A stretch of DNA of 44,519 bases. Origin: an uncultured Pirellulaceae bacterium. GTDB lineage: Bacteria > Planctomycetota > Planctomycetia > Pirellulales > Pirellulaceae. Both the position numbers and the translations under genes were made by a program. The stretch is from the NCBI GenBank assembly GCA_937929805.1, contig CALFUT010000057.1, positions 1 to 44,519 of the forward strand, written 5' to 3'. Below the pieces are notes generated by a model, which searched no databases, was not told where the DNA came from, and worked only from the letters and a program-made list of their open reading frames with translations. This document shows, piece by piece, positions 1-8,447 of this stretch. Every line of letters starts with the position of its first letter. Positions within the stretch are counted from its first letter, which is position 1.

Positions 1-27
1 CTCGGCGTTGGAGGAGATTGTTTCGGA

Positions 28-208
28 CTAGTTGGACAGCGCCACTTTCGATGAATGAAACCGATGTTGGGAGGGGAAGGCTTCGTCCGTCCCATTTGGA
101 TGGTTGAGCTTTTTTGCTCCGCGCGGCTCGGACGGAGCCTCGCCCGTCCCGACGACACACTGCGGCAAAAACAACGGTGAAATTGCAAAACTGGCTCTGT
201 CTAACTAG
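28..208. repeat. 181-bp MITE-like inverted-repeat element, copy 1
   Basis: The element begins CTAGTTGGACAGCGCCA and ends with an imperfect inverted copy (…CTGGCTCTGTCTAACTAG). It has no coding capacity. The same 181-bp sequence occurs in the opposite orientation at 7725-7905, and a half copy lies at 25291-25390. All copies share the GGGAGGGGAAGGC and CGGAGCCTCGCCC blocks. Length, terminal repeats and dispersal fit a non-autonomous miniature transposable element. No transposase with matching ends is present in the window, so the mobilising family is unknown. Confidence 0.75.
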
Positions 209-248
209 GTTTTGTCGCAAAAGTCAAGTTGCGGGGATATTTGTGTTG

Positions 249-306
249 CCGGAGTCGCCAGACTTCGGGAATCGACGAACGGGCAACCGAACTCTGGCGA
301 GTCCGG
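249..306. repeat. inverted repeat downstream of thioredoxin-like gene
   Basis: Arms 249-262 (CCGGAGTCGCCAGA) and 293-306 are complementary at 13 of 14 positions, separated by 30 bases. The repeat lies just past the 3' end of the leftward thioredoxin-like gene and could fold in its transcript. There is no clear U tract, so a terminator role is only possible. Confidence 0.5.
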
Positions 307-339
307 TTACGGTTTTTGGACAAAGCCTAAGCCGGCAAA

Positions 340-942
340 TTACTTGAAGTAGCTCGGCTCGTTTCCGGGCTTCCACTTGATGTTGCACCCCAGCGAAGGG
401 TATTGGTCACTTGAGGCATCGGTTCCGTTGAGCACTGCGTCAATCGCGGCTCGCAAGTCTTTGCCGTCGGGTTCGTTGCCGGATGAATCGTAGACACCGG
501 ACTTGATTCGATTTGGACGCGTTGCATCAATCCGCCCGCGGTAAGCCAATTCGTGGTTTGAATCGAACAAGAAAAAGTCGGGAGTGCACGCTGCCGTATA
601 GGCTTTGGCAACCGACTGGTCTTCATCTAGGCAGTATGGAAACACGTAGCCTCGATCGGCAACTTCTTGTTTCATTGGTTCCGGGCCATCATCCGGGTAC
701 TCTTCGATGTTGTTGCTTTGAATCGCAACGATGCCCAAATTTGAACCAGCGTAATCTTTAGCGAGTCGAGCAACTTCCGGAGCCACATGCTTCACGTATG
801 GGCAATGATTGCACAAAAACATCAACAGCAAGGCTTTCCCATCGAAATCGGATTTGCTGACATTTCGTCCCTCGGTATCCGTCAACGAAAAATCGGGGGC
901 TGGAGAGCCAAGTGAGAGCATGGTGGATTCGGTAAGCGACAT
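340..942 (-). CDS. thioredoxin-like / AhpC-TSA family redox protein
   Basis: The 200-residue protein has a thioredoxin fold of the AhpC/TSA-redoxin type. An N-terminal GSPAPDFSLTDTEG segment is followed by a strand leading into a CxxC-type centre, C44-N-H-C47, in the context FLCNHCPYVKH. This motif marks a common family of small bacterial thioredoxin-like proteins ending in a GC-IKWK segment, present here near residue 185 (LGCNIKWK). It probably acts as a thiol-disulfide oxidoreductase or peroxiredoxin-like protein; the substrate is unknown. No signal peptide is visible, suggesting a cytoplasmic location. The ATG at 942 follows a GGGA-like ribosome site; M8 is an alternative start. The gene stands alone, with repeats downstream. 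Confidence 0.85.
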   Translation of the reverse strand: MSLTESTMLSLGSPAPDFSLTDTEGRNVSKSDFDGKALLLMFLCNHCPYVKHVAPEVARLAKDYAGSNLGIVAIQSNNIEEYPDDGPEPMKQEVADRGYVFPYCLDEDQSVAKAYTAACTPDFFLFDSNHELAYRGRIDATRPNRIKSGVYDSSGNEPDGKDLRAAIDAVLNGTDASSDQYPSLGCNIKWKPGNEPSYFK

Positions 943-1214
943 CGACGTTTCCCAAATTGTGAAAGGGGTTTATTTCCAACGAGACGATTCTAGCGGTGAG
1001 ACCTTGGTTTCAAAAGTGCGTCAAACCAACCATGGTCGCAATCCGCTAGGGCGGGACGCGTCCGTTTGTGACGATTTTAGCGGAATATACGCTTGTCCTT
1101 TGGGAGCGGGACCAAAATTCGTTGGACTCTGCGAACAACGGGATTTAGTGACCTACGTTTTAGAGGAATGCCTCTGTTTGGACGGCATCAAAATACCCTC
1201 ACCTTAGAAGATGA

Positions 1215-2054
1215 ATGTTGGATATGAATCATCCATTTACAGCAGACATGTCATTCAACCCGCGGCACATTGTTGCGTTGTTTTTTGGTTTAGTACTTTC
1301 CGTTCTGATTGGCTCGGTGGCGAGCGCTCAGATCGATGGTTTTACGGAACCGTTTCGAACGATCCAGCTTTCGAGTGACGAAACTGGGGCGATCGCAAAA
1401 CTTAGTGTGGAAGAGGGGCAAGCCGTTTCTGCAGGAGACGTCATTGCCAGCCTTGATACCCGAGTCCAAGAATTGCAGCTAGAGATCGCGAATCAGACGG
1501 CAAACAATTCAAGTCAAATGGTTGCGGCGCAAGCGACGCTGCAGAAACGGCGCACCGTTGCTCAACGTCTGCGAGAGCTGGCCAGCAAAGGGCACGCTCG
1601 AGATAGCGAACTGATTCGAGCGGAGCTAGAACTCTCGATCGCGGAAGCCCAATTGCTCTCTGCACGCGAAGAGAAAGCTGTGCGCGAAATCGAACACCGA
1701 CGAGCACAAGTGTTGCTGGATCGACGACGAATCAATGCGCCTTTTGATGGCATGATTGCGAAACTTCACCGCCAAGAGGGCGAGTTTATTTCTCCATTGA
1801 AGCCAGAGATTGCAACGCTGGTTCAGGTGGATCGCCTGCTTGCCACGTTCATGGTGCCAAGTTCGCAGGTGGATCAGTTTGAAGTCGGGGGGACGCTTGA
1901 AATCGAATTGGAAAACGGACGCGTCGTAAAGGGCGAAGTTTATCGCGTTGGAGTCGTCACCGATGCTCAGAGTGGAACGGTCGAGTTGAAGTTGGTGATT
2001 GAAAATCCTGACAACTCGCTTCGAAGCGGAGAAATCTGCTCGCTCAAAATCTGA
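1215..2054 (+). CDS. HlyD/RND-type periplasmic adaptor, short form
   Basis: The protein of up to 279 residues is a membrane-fusion (adaptor) protein. A signal peptide (core ALFFGLVLSVLIGS, then ASAQ) is followed by a lipoyl-like half (AKLSVEEGQAVSAGDVIASL), a coiled-coil hairpin at about residues 90-165, the second lipoyl half (INAPFDGMIAKL) and a beta-barrel segment. It is shorter than classical adaptors because the C-terminal membrane-proximal domain is reduced. The start is uncertain: ATG 1215 has an AGAAG upstream, while ATG 1248 would put the signal sequence directly at the N-terminus. It is the first gene of a rightward trio with the GAF-adaptor and M50 genes. It probably forms part of an envelope-spanning complex; the cargo is unknown. 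Confidence 0.8.
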   Translation: MLDMNHPFTADMSFNPRHIVALFFGLVLSVLIGSVASAQIDGFTEPFRTIQLSSDETGAIAKLSVEEGQAVSAGDVIASLDTRVQELQLEIANQTANNSSQMVAAQATLQKRRTVAQRLRELASKGHARDSELIRAELELSIAEAQLLSAREEKAVREIEHRRAQVLLDRRRINAPFDGMIAKLHRQEGEFISPLKPEIATLVQVDRLLATFMVPSSQVDQFEVGGTLEIELENGRVVKGEVYRVGVVTDAQSGTVELKLVIENPDNSLRSGEICSLKI

Positions 2055-2197
2055 TCGGCCAATTCAGTCGCTTGCTCCCTCCTTCGTGCGTTACCAAACC
2101 CATTACTAAGGTGGGTAAAACACTAGCTATAACAAACAGATTACGAGGCGTCGGGTCAGCCCAACTTTGGGTTAGGTTCTGGTGAAGTTCCCAAGTC

Positions 2198-4105
2198 ATG
2201 AGCGCATACAGCTTCACACAAAGTTCCCCTCAGAAAAGTCCAAATCAACCCGCGGCCCAAACGCCCGTGCGGGGCGAAACGGACGCGTTGTCACATTTGC
2301 TTGGGCAGGCCGTTGCCAGTAAGGCCACGATGCCCGATTTGATTTGCTATTTAGCGGAAATCATTCACGGTCAGTCTGACTGCGTGGGCTTGTGGTTCTC
2401 GGTGCCAACCGAAACCGGTCAGTGCACACAGTTTCATCCGGTTCCCAATCGCGACGACGATCCGGTTTGGCCGTTGGTGGAAGACCACGCTCACTCGATG
2501 GTGCCAGATGTAATCACCAGCGGATTGCAGCGTTCGATTCTGTTCCAACAAAACGCACAGTTGGTGGTCACTCCTGTTGGGAAGCATCTATCAGAAGCTG
2601 AATTCCAACCAAAAGGAGTTTGGTTGGCGTGCTTCTCCACGGAATCACAGTCGGTAGTTCGTCAAAGTTGGCTAATGAGCATGATCGCTCAAGCAACTGC
2701 GGCATGGTTCTCATCGAAGCATGTGGCCGTTGCCGAGTCACGAATTAAGCAGCTGAATGAAATCTTGTCCGCATTTGTTTCGTTGGGGCAGACTGACAAC
2801 GTTCAGCAAACATGTCTTGTGCTGTGTAATCAACTTAGAAAACACTTGTCGGCAGACCAAGTCGCCGTGTCTTTGGCCGAAGGAGCTGACACGTTCCGAC
2901 TGGCGGCGGTTTCAGACGTTGAGCAAATCGATGACGCGGCCGATTGGACCCGTGACATGACGGACGCCTGCTCATGCGGAGGCCGATTGGGACGGACAGT
3001 GCAGTTTCCATTGAAGCCTGCCGAGCCGGGTGCGAACGAAGTAGCGGTGGAAGCGCAAAATGCACTTCAACATTTTTGTCAAACCCATGAAGCGAATGGG
3101 TGCGTTAGCATACCGCTTAAACGAGCAGATGGATCCGTGTCCGCGAGTGTGCTGATCGTCACCAACGCTGACAGGGTGCAGAACCAAGCTACGATTGAAC
3201 AGTTTGAAAAAACGACCCAGATGCTTGGTGCTCATGTAGACATTGTCGCCCGCGCCAACCAAGGACCAAAAGAATGGTGTTCGCGAAAGATTGAACAGTG
3301 GAAGTCGGCTAACTGGTTTCGTAACGCGTTGCTTGGGCTTGCTGCTGCCGCAATCGTGCTGTGCTTGCCACTCCCGTATAGAATATCGTGCGACTGTACC
3401 ATTCAGCCAGTGAAGCGGCGGTTCCTGTCTGCTCCCTACGATGGAATTCTTGATCACGCCGACGCAAAGTTAGGCGACGTCGTGACCGAGGGCATGGTGT
3501 TGGCTCAAATGGATGGCGGGAATCTGAAGATTGAGCTACTCGGAATCGAAGCAGAGCTGGCCGCCGCCCGCAAAAAGAGAGACACCGCATTGGCTCAAGG
3601 TGAAGTTGCACAGTCTCAGATTGCGCGTAGTGAAATGCGGCGCCATCAAGCAAAAATTGATTTGCTCACCGAGCAGCTCAAGAACCTTGAAATTCGCAGC
3701 CCCATCGATGGGCTGATCGTTGCTGGCGATTTGGACAAAGTGGAAGGTGCTCCCTTGGAGATGGGGCAGACGGTGTTTGAAGTCGCTCCGCTTGATCGGA
3801 TGTTGGTCGAAGTTGCGATTGATCAATCGGAAGTCGGGTACGTTCAACCTGAGATGCCGGTGGATATCAAGCTTAACGCCTTTCCGTTTCGTTCTTGGAC
3901 CGGAACGGTAAAGTGTATTTTCCCAAGCACCGAGATCGTAAACGACAAAGCGGTTTTCGTTGCTGAAGTCGAAATCGAGAACGAAGAAATGAAGCTCAAG
4001 CCGGGCATGGAAGGGACTGCCAAGATTCGTTCCAATCGTGCGTGTTTGGGTTGGAGTCTGTTCCACCGTCCGTGGGAAACAGTCCGCTACTGGACGGTGT
4101 GGTAA
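2198..4105 (+). CDS. GAF-like domain / HlyD adaptor fusion protein
   Basis: The 635-residue protein has an N-terminal cytoplasmic part containing a GAF-like region (about 180-350, from IKQLNEILSAFVSLG to the VLIVTNADRV strand). One transmembrane helix follows at about 372-395 (NALLGLAAAAIVLCLPL). Next comes an HlyD-type region: lipoyl half (APYDGILDHADAKLGDVV), coiled coil, second lipoyl half (IRSPIDGLIVAGDL) and beta-barrel up to the C-terminus. The layout suggests a cytoplasmic sensing or docking domain joined to a periplasmic adaptor arm. Its end is only 4 bases from the preferred start of the M50 gene, so the two are likely co-translated. The GAF assignment rests on fold pattern rather than a strict motif; the ligand is unknown. 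Confidence 0.78.
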   Translation: MSAYSFTQSSPQKSPNQPAAQTPVRGETDALSHLLGQAVASKATMPDLICYLAEIIHGQSDCVGLWFSVPTETGQCTQFHPVPNRDDDPVWPLVEDHAHSMVPDVITSGLQRSILFQQNAQLVVTPVGKHLSEAEFQPKGVWLACFSTESQSVVRQSWLMSMIAQATAAWFSSKHVAVAESRIKQLNEILSAFVSLGQTDNVQQTCLVLCNQLRKHLSADQVAVSLAEGADTFRLAAVSDVEQIDDAADWTRDMTDACSCGGRLGRTVQFPLKPAEPGANEVAVEAQNALQHFCQTHEANGCVSIPLKRADGSVSASVLIVTNADRVQNQATIEQFEKTTQMLGAHVDIVARANQGPKEWCSRKIEQWKSANWFRNALLGLAAAAIVLCLPLPYRISCDCTIQPVKRRFLSAPYDGILDHADAKLGDVVTEGMVLAQMDGGNLKIELLGIEAELAAARKKRDTALAQGEVAQSQIARSEMRRHQAKIDLLTEQLKNLEIRSPIDGLIVAGDLDKVEGAPLEMGQTVFEVAPLDRMLVEVAIDQSEVGYVQPEMPVDIKLNAFPFRSWTGTVKCIFPSTEIVNDKAVFVAEVEIENEEMKLKPGMEGTAKIRSNRACLGWSLFHRPWETVRYWTVW

Positions 4106-4109
4106 TGCT

Positions 4110-6350
4110 ATGAGCAGTCCCTTAGAGAAACAGCCTGATCAGGATTCGGCAAGCAACTCGCCGGCGGCTCAGGACCCATGGCGGCAATTTGTACTGACGC
4201 TACGCCCGGGCCTTAAGTTCGAAAAGCGGACGATTAAGGGAGCACAGTTCGTTGTCATCGAAGATGTCGCGCGGGGAAAGTTCTTCCAAGTTGGAATGGG
4301 CGAGTACGATTTTGTTGCGGCGGTTGATGGGAAAGCATCGGTTGAGCAAATTGCGATCGAGCTGAATGCCTCGGTTGCCGGTCAGGGATCCGACATCGAA
4401 GCTTTGGACTTGTTAACGCAACGCGGCGTGACGGTGGCTCAGTGGCTGGTCCAATCCAATCTTGCGTACAGCGACGCCATGGACAGTTCCGTTCGCTTGA
4501 ACGCGCAACAACGATCACTCAATCGGGCTAAATTGATGGGATGGGTCAATCCGATCTCGTTTAAGACAAAGCTGTTTAACCCTAACCGACTGCTCGATAC
4601 GTTGCAGCCATGGTGCCATTGGTGCTTTCACTGGTCCGTGTTGATGATTTGGTTGGTTCTGGCCGCGATGTCGGGATGGATTGTGTTGACTCGCTGGTCA
4701 GACCTTGGTTCCGCATCGGCTGGAATTCTGTCGGAAGGCCGCTGGATTTGGATGATTGGTTTGTGGTTGGCGTTAAAAGTCATTCATGAATTGGCTCACG
4801 GAATCGCATGCAAGCGTTATGGAGGCGACGTTCCTGAAGCGGGAGTCCTGTTTTTACTATTTACCCCGATGGCTTATGTAAATGTGACTTCGATGTGGAG
4901 ATTCTCCAATCGATGGCAACGGATTATCGTGGCGGCGGCGGGGATGTATGTGGAGCTAATGATCTCATTTGTGGCTCTGATCGTCTGGGGCAAAAGCTCG
5001 GGTTTAGTGGCCGATATCGCGTTTCAAACCTTCTTAATGGCGAGCGTGACGACGATTCTTTTTAATGCGAATCCGTTGATGCGATTCGACGGCTATTTCA
5101 TTCTTTCCGACCTGTTGAATATTCCAAACCTGTACACGAAGGGCACCAAGTGGTTTGCGGATCGAATGAAGAGCTTGTTCTTTGGACTTCCAATCGCCAA
5201 GAATATTTGCGGTAAAGATGAGCTAAGAATCGTTGCAGGGTACGGCTGCCTAGCCTTTTTCTGGAAGATTTCTATCAGTGTTGGATTGGTGATTGCGTCC
5301 AGCGTATTGTTTCAAGGTGCTGGGATTATTTTGGCGGCCGTCGGAGTCGTGCTGTGGTTTGGCATGCCCCTGTTTCAGCAGTATCAACAGCTTTTTGGTG
5401 CTGCCGCCAAGCATCCAATCAATCGATCTCGCACCATGTTCAGCTGCGGGCTGTCGCTGCTTTTGCTGGTTGGGATGTTTACCTTTTTCCGAGCCCCAGC
5501 AATCAAATCGGCTCCCGCAATCGTTCAATTTGGAGATGAAACCGTCATCCGAGCAGGAGCCGACGGGTTTGTCCGTGAAATTTTGGTCGAAGACGGACAA
5601 GCCGTAAGCGCTGGAGAGACGATGATTGTGATGAGCAATCCTCAGCTTTCTCTGGAGATGGATCGTTTACTTCGTGAAGCAACCGAAGCAAAAATTCAGT
5701 CGCGAATTCATCAACAAAAACAAGAAACTTCCCTCGCTCAGTCGCAGCTGAACAATTACGCCAGCTTAATGAATCAAGCAACTGAGAAGCAAAAGCAGGT
5801 GGACAACTTGATTGTTCGTGCCGACTTTGACGGCTTCGTGTTTCGCAGAGGCTTGAAGAATTCGATCAACAGGTTCTCGAAGCGGGGCGATCCCTTGTTG
5901 ACATTGGCCAGACGAGATCGCAAAGAGGTCGTGATTTCGGTAGATCAGAAAGATATTGAATCGTTAAGAGAAAACGAAGACGCGACGGTTCGCGTGGTCG
6001 TACCGGGCATTCAAATATTCGAATCAAAAATCAACAAGATTGACCCAACGGCATCATCCACTCCGTCACACCTTTCACTGTGTGCTCACGTCAACGGCCC
6101 ATTGCCGGTAAGACCAACCGCTTCCGGCGATGAATCCAACGAGAATGGTTCCTCGATGGAGTTGCTTTCGCCTAGGTTAACGGCGACGCTTGAGCTAGAT
6201 TCGTCGTTGAGCAAACGCGTCCGATCCGGCCAGATTGGGCGAGCCTTTTTCAAGGCGCAAAGCCAGTCGCTGGGAGTGTGGCTTTTTCTGGCCGCCAACG
6301 AGTGGCTTACGAAACAGTTCGAGCAAGCTTCGCAAACCGCGGTGTTCTAG
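4110..6350 (+). CDS. PqqD-like / site-2-protease (M50) / HlyD fusion membrane protein
   Basis: The 746-residue polytopic protein has three parts. Residues about 25-120 resemble a PqqD-like peptide-binding domain (LRPGLKFEKR…). The membrane core carries the zinc-peptidase motif HELAH at 226-230 and the third-ligand motif N321-P-LMRF-D327-G, as in site-2 proteases. The C-terminal third (from about 500) is an HlyD-like lipoyl and coiled-coil arm (VREILVEDGQAVSAGETM…). All expected metal ligands are present, so proteolysis is plausible. The ATG at 4110 is preferred; an in-frame start at 4038 would overlap the upstream gene by 68 bases and adds a stretch with no domain. With its two adaptor neighbours it makes a planctomycete-type envelope module with no ATPase. 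Peptide maturation coupled to export is an inference. Confidence 0.82.
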   Translation: MSSPLEKQPDQDSASNSPAAQDPWRQFVLTLRPGLKFEKRTIKGAQFVVIEDVARGKFFQVGMGEYDFVAAVDGKASVEQIAIELNASVAGQGSDIEALDLLTQRGVTVAQWLVQSNLAYSDAMDSSVRLNAQQRSLNRAKLMGWVNPISFKTKLFNPNRLLDTLQPWCHWCFHWSVLMIWLVLAAMSGWIVLTRWSDLGSASAGILSEGRWIWMIGLWLALKVIHELAHGIACKRYGGDVPEAGVLFLLFTPMAYVNVTSMWRFSNRWQRIIVAAAGMYVELMISFVALIVWGKSSGLVADIAFQTFLMASVTTILFNANPLMRFDGYFILSDLLNIPNLYTKGTKWFADRMKSLFFGLPIAKNICGKDELRIVAGYGCLAFFWKISISVGLVIASSVLFQGAGIILAAVGVVLWFGMPLFQQYQQLFGAAAKHPINRSRTMFSCGLSLLLLVGMFTFFRAPAIKSAPAIVQFGDETVIRAGADGFVREILVEDGQAVSAGETMIVMSNPQLSLEMDRLLREATEAKIQSRIHQQKQETSLAQSQLNNYASLMNQATEKQKQVDNLIVRADFDGFVFRRGLKNSINRFSKRGDPLLTLARRDRKEVVISVDQKDIESLRENEDATVRVVVPGIQIFESKINKIDPTASSTPSHLSLCAHVNGPLPVRPTASGDESNENGSSMELLSPRLTATLELDSSLSKRVRSGQIGRAFFKAQSQSLGVWLFLAANEWLTKQFEQASQTAVF

Positions 6351-6356
6351 CCTCGA

Positions 6357-7043
6357 TCAGTTGCCACAGCCACAATCATCACCGTTGCGGATGCGTTTAA
6401 AACGACAGTCTTTGTCGCTGCATGGTTCTCCCCGTCGGGTGAACATTTTTTGTTTGCAATCGCAAAACCCCGACCACTCATCGCACACTTCATCCGGCCC
6501 GACACCAAAATAGTTGCTGCGCGGCATCGCGCGCGATTCCTGATAGATTACATCGCCCGTCGCGGGCGACTGTTGTAAATAGATCGCGTCCTGCGAGATC
6601 GCTGGATTGGGTGCCAGATTTTGAGTCTCGTATGTGTAAGTGTTGTTGGGATAAACGTTGTTTGAATACGCGTGGTTAGGATAGACGACGGGAGATGGCG
6701 GGGGCACCGAGTCGACGCCCGCGGAGCTGGTCGGGAATGTGTGCGAAGCTTGGCTGGCTTTGGACGTCACAAGGAAGTCGGGAATGACTGGAATCTTGCT
6801 GTTGCTGGACGTAGGTTTCTCAACCTGTTCCAGTGGCGTCGCTTGTTCATCGATCGGGTTGAAGGTCCCCAACGCAGGTGCAGGCAGTGGTTTTGCCGAT
6901 TGCAGCCGCGTTGTTGACTGGCCCTCGGTGGCGGACAACTGGACAGTCAAAATACAGAACAGTAGGATAAAGCCGACCGCCGCCCATCCGATCATCACTA
7001 ATTTGTGGCGGTTTCGACGCAGTGAGTATTTGATATATGCCAT
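6357..7043 (-). CDS. single-TM protein with Cys-rich C-terminus, unknown function
   Basis: The 228-residue protein is not recognised as a named family. A basic N-terminus (YSLRRNRHK) precedes one membrane helix at about 16-36 (MIGWAAVGFILLFCILTV). Then comes a long low-complexity Pro/Ser/Asn/Tyr linker with YPNHAYSNNVYPNN-type repeats. The C-terminus is a compact cysteine cluster with eight cysteines in the last about 45 residues (CDEWSGFCDCKQK … CGCGN). The tail could be a disulfide-bonded or metal-binding knob outside the cytoplasmic membrane. An AAGGA lies about 9 bases before the ATG. The gene is convergent with the M50 gene, only 6 bases apart. Confidence 0.6.
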   Translation of the reverse strand: MAYIKYSLRRNRHKLVMIGWAAVGFILLFCILTVQLSATEGQSTTRLQSAKPLPAPALGTFNPIDEQATPLEQVEKPTSSNSKIPVIPDFLVTSKASQASHTFPTSSAGVDSVPPPSPVVYPNHAYSNNVYPNNTYTYETQNLAPNPAISQDAIYLQQSPATGDVIYQESRAMPRSNYFGVGPDEVCDEWSGFCDCKQKMFTRRGEPCSDKDCRFKRIRNGDDCGCGN

Positions 7044-7183
7044 CGCTGGATGTCCTTCTCATCAAGATTGTTTCGTCCCCTTAATAACTGATCGATTGTT
7101 TGAATCGTGTTTTCCAACAATATGCTGACATCCGCGACAATGGTCAGATGTGGCAGACTCAACCTGCGCGTTAAACTTTACCA

Positions 7184-7666
7184 ATGAATCATTCGGATGT
7201 GCTTGCTGATCGGAACGTAGTCGCGCTGGCGAAACGGATCGTCGATTCGTACCAGCGAGTCGTTGGTGAACGATTGGTTGACGTTCTCGATGACACGCCC
7301 GACGTGCAGATTGCCCGGGCTGTGTATGAATTACCGGCGGTCGTATTGAGCCACGACGGAGCGGTCGACCCGACGTTTACGTTCGCAAATCTTGCCGGTC
7401 AGAAGTTGTTCGACTACTCGTGGGATGAGTTCCTGAAGTTGCGATCACATCAATCAGCGGAGCCCGAGCATCGGTCCAATCGGGCGGAAATGCTTGAGAG
7501 AGCTGCTAGCGAGGGCTACATTTCTGACTACAGCGGGATCAGGATTTCTGGTTCTGGTCGACGATTCGAAATTCAAGACGCCATCATCTGGAACGTTTTC
7601 GACGCTCAAGGAAACAAGGTTGGGCAGGCGGCGGTGTTCGATCAGTGGGAATTCCTAGGCGACTGA
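7184..7666 (+). CDS. MEKHLA domain (PAS-like) protein
   Basis: The 160-residue protein matches the stand-alone MEKHLA domain. It has a helical start, then a PAS-like fold with the VVLSHDGAVDPTFTFANLAGQ segment, F-Y-W-EF motifs, an S-A-EP–R-ER–LL-like stretch (LRSHQSAEPEHRSNR), and a C-terminal GRRFEIQDAIIWNVFDAQG strand pair. In plants this domain is fused to HD-ZIP regulators; bacterial single-domain versions have no firmly known role, but a small-molecule or light/redox sensing function is often proposed. It has no signal peptide. It is divergent from the Cys-rich membrane protein gene and monocistronic as far as can be seen. Confidence 0.82.
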   Translation: MNHSDVLADRNVVALAKRIVDSYQRVVGERLVDVLDDTPDVQIARAVYELPAVVLSHDGAVDPTFTFANLAGQKLFDYSWDEFLKLRSHQSAEPEHRSNRAEMLERAASEGYISDYSGIRISGSGRRFEIQDAIIWNVFDAQGNKVGQAAVFDQWEFLGD

Positions 7667-7724
7667 AGCTGAACTGAACGGAACGCTTTTGAAGTTGGCT
7701 TGAACGCTGCCGCAAAGTGAGGCC

Positions 7725-7905
7725 CTACTTGGACAGCGCCATGTTTTTCAATTCCGCTGTAGTTTTTAGGGGAGTGCGTCGTCGGGAGGGCGAGGCTCCG
7801 CCCGAGCCGTACGGAGCAAAACGCTCAACCAACGAAGCGGGGCGGACGGAGCCTTCCCCTCCCAAATATCGGTTTCACTCAGCGAAAGTGACGCTGTCCA
7901 GCTAC
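7725..7905. repeat. 181-bp MITE-like inverted-repeat element, copy 2
   Basis: This copy has exactly the length of the copy at 28-208, in reverse orientation and of similar sequence. Its ends are CTACTTGGACAGCGCCA and …GCGTCCAG-type inverted sequence finishing GTCCAGCTAC at 7905. Its right edge overlaps the stop codon of the neighbouring mog gene: the TAG on the minus strand at 7904-7902 lies inside the terminal repeat. The insertion may therefore have set the 3' end of that gene. Confidence 0.78.
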
Positions 7906-8447
7906 TTCTTGGGTCGGAATGCCTTCAGGCGATCAGGATTCGTTTCAAGATACGGGCCCTCGATCAGATCGACGCAGTAAGGAATCGCAGGAACCACCGC
8001 ATCAAGACACTGCGCGATTGCTTTTGGGCTGCCGGGCAAATTGACGATCAAAGTGTTGCCTCGAATGCCGGCTGTTTGCCTTGAGAGAATCGCAGTGGGA
8101 ACATATTGCAGCGAAACGGTGCGCATCAATTCACCAAAACCGGGCATCATTTTGTCGCATACGGCCTCGGTGGCTTCAGGAGTGACATCGCGAACTGCTG
8201 GCCCGGTACCTCCGGTCGTTACGATCAGGCAGCACCCCTGTTCGTCCGCTAACTCGATTAGCGTTTGCTCGATCGTTGCTTGCGTGTCAGGGATAATGCG
8301 CGGGACGGCTTCCCATGAACTGCTTAGGACTTCGTTCAGGTAGTCACCAATCGCAGGACCGCCCCGGTCTTCGTACTCGCCTCGGCTGGCGCGGTCCGAA
8401 ACGGTAAGGATGCCGACTTTAGCCGGTTTGTTTTGCTTGTCGATCAT
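7902..8447 (-). CDS. mog: molybdopterin adenylyltransferase (MogA/MoaB family)
   Basis: The 181-residue protein belongs to the MoCF-binding family. It opens with VGILTVSDRASRGEYEDRGG and carries the signature TTGGTGPAVRDVTPEAT at about 90-106, which binds molybdopterin. MogA adenylylates molybdopterin before molybdate insertion in molybdenum-cofactor synthesis; MoaB homologues can be alternative carriers, so the exact role is not certain. The ATG overlaps the surE stop codon by four bases (ATGA), indicating translational coupling. The stop codon falls in the terminal repeat of a MITE-like element. No other moa/moe genes are in the window. Confidence 0.88.
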   Translation of the reverse strand: MIDKQNKPAKVGILTVSDRASRGEYEDRGGPAIGDYLNEVLSSSWEAVPRIIPDTQATIEQTLIELADEQGCCLIVTTGGTGPAVRDVTPEATEAVCDKMMPGFGELMRTVSLQYVPTAILSRQTAGIRGNTLIVNLPGSPKAIAQCLDAVVPAIPYCVDLIEGPYLETNPDRLKAFRPKK

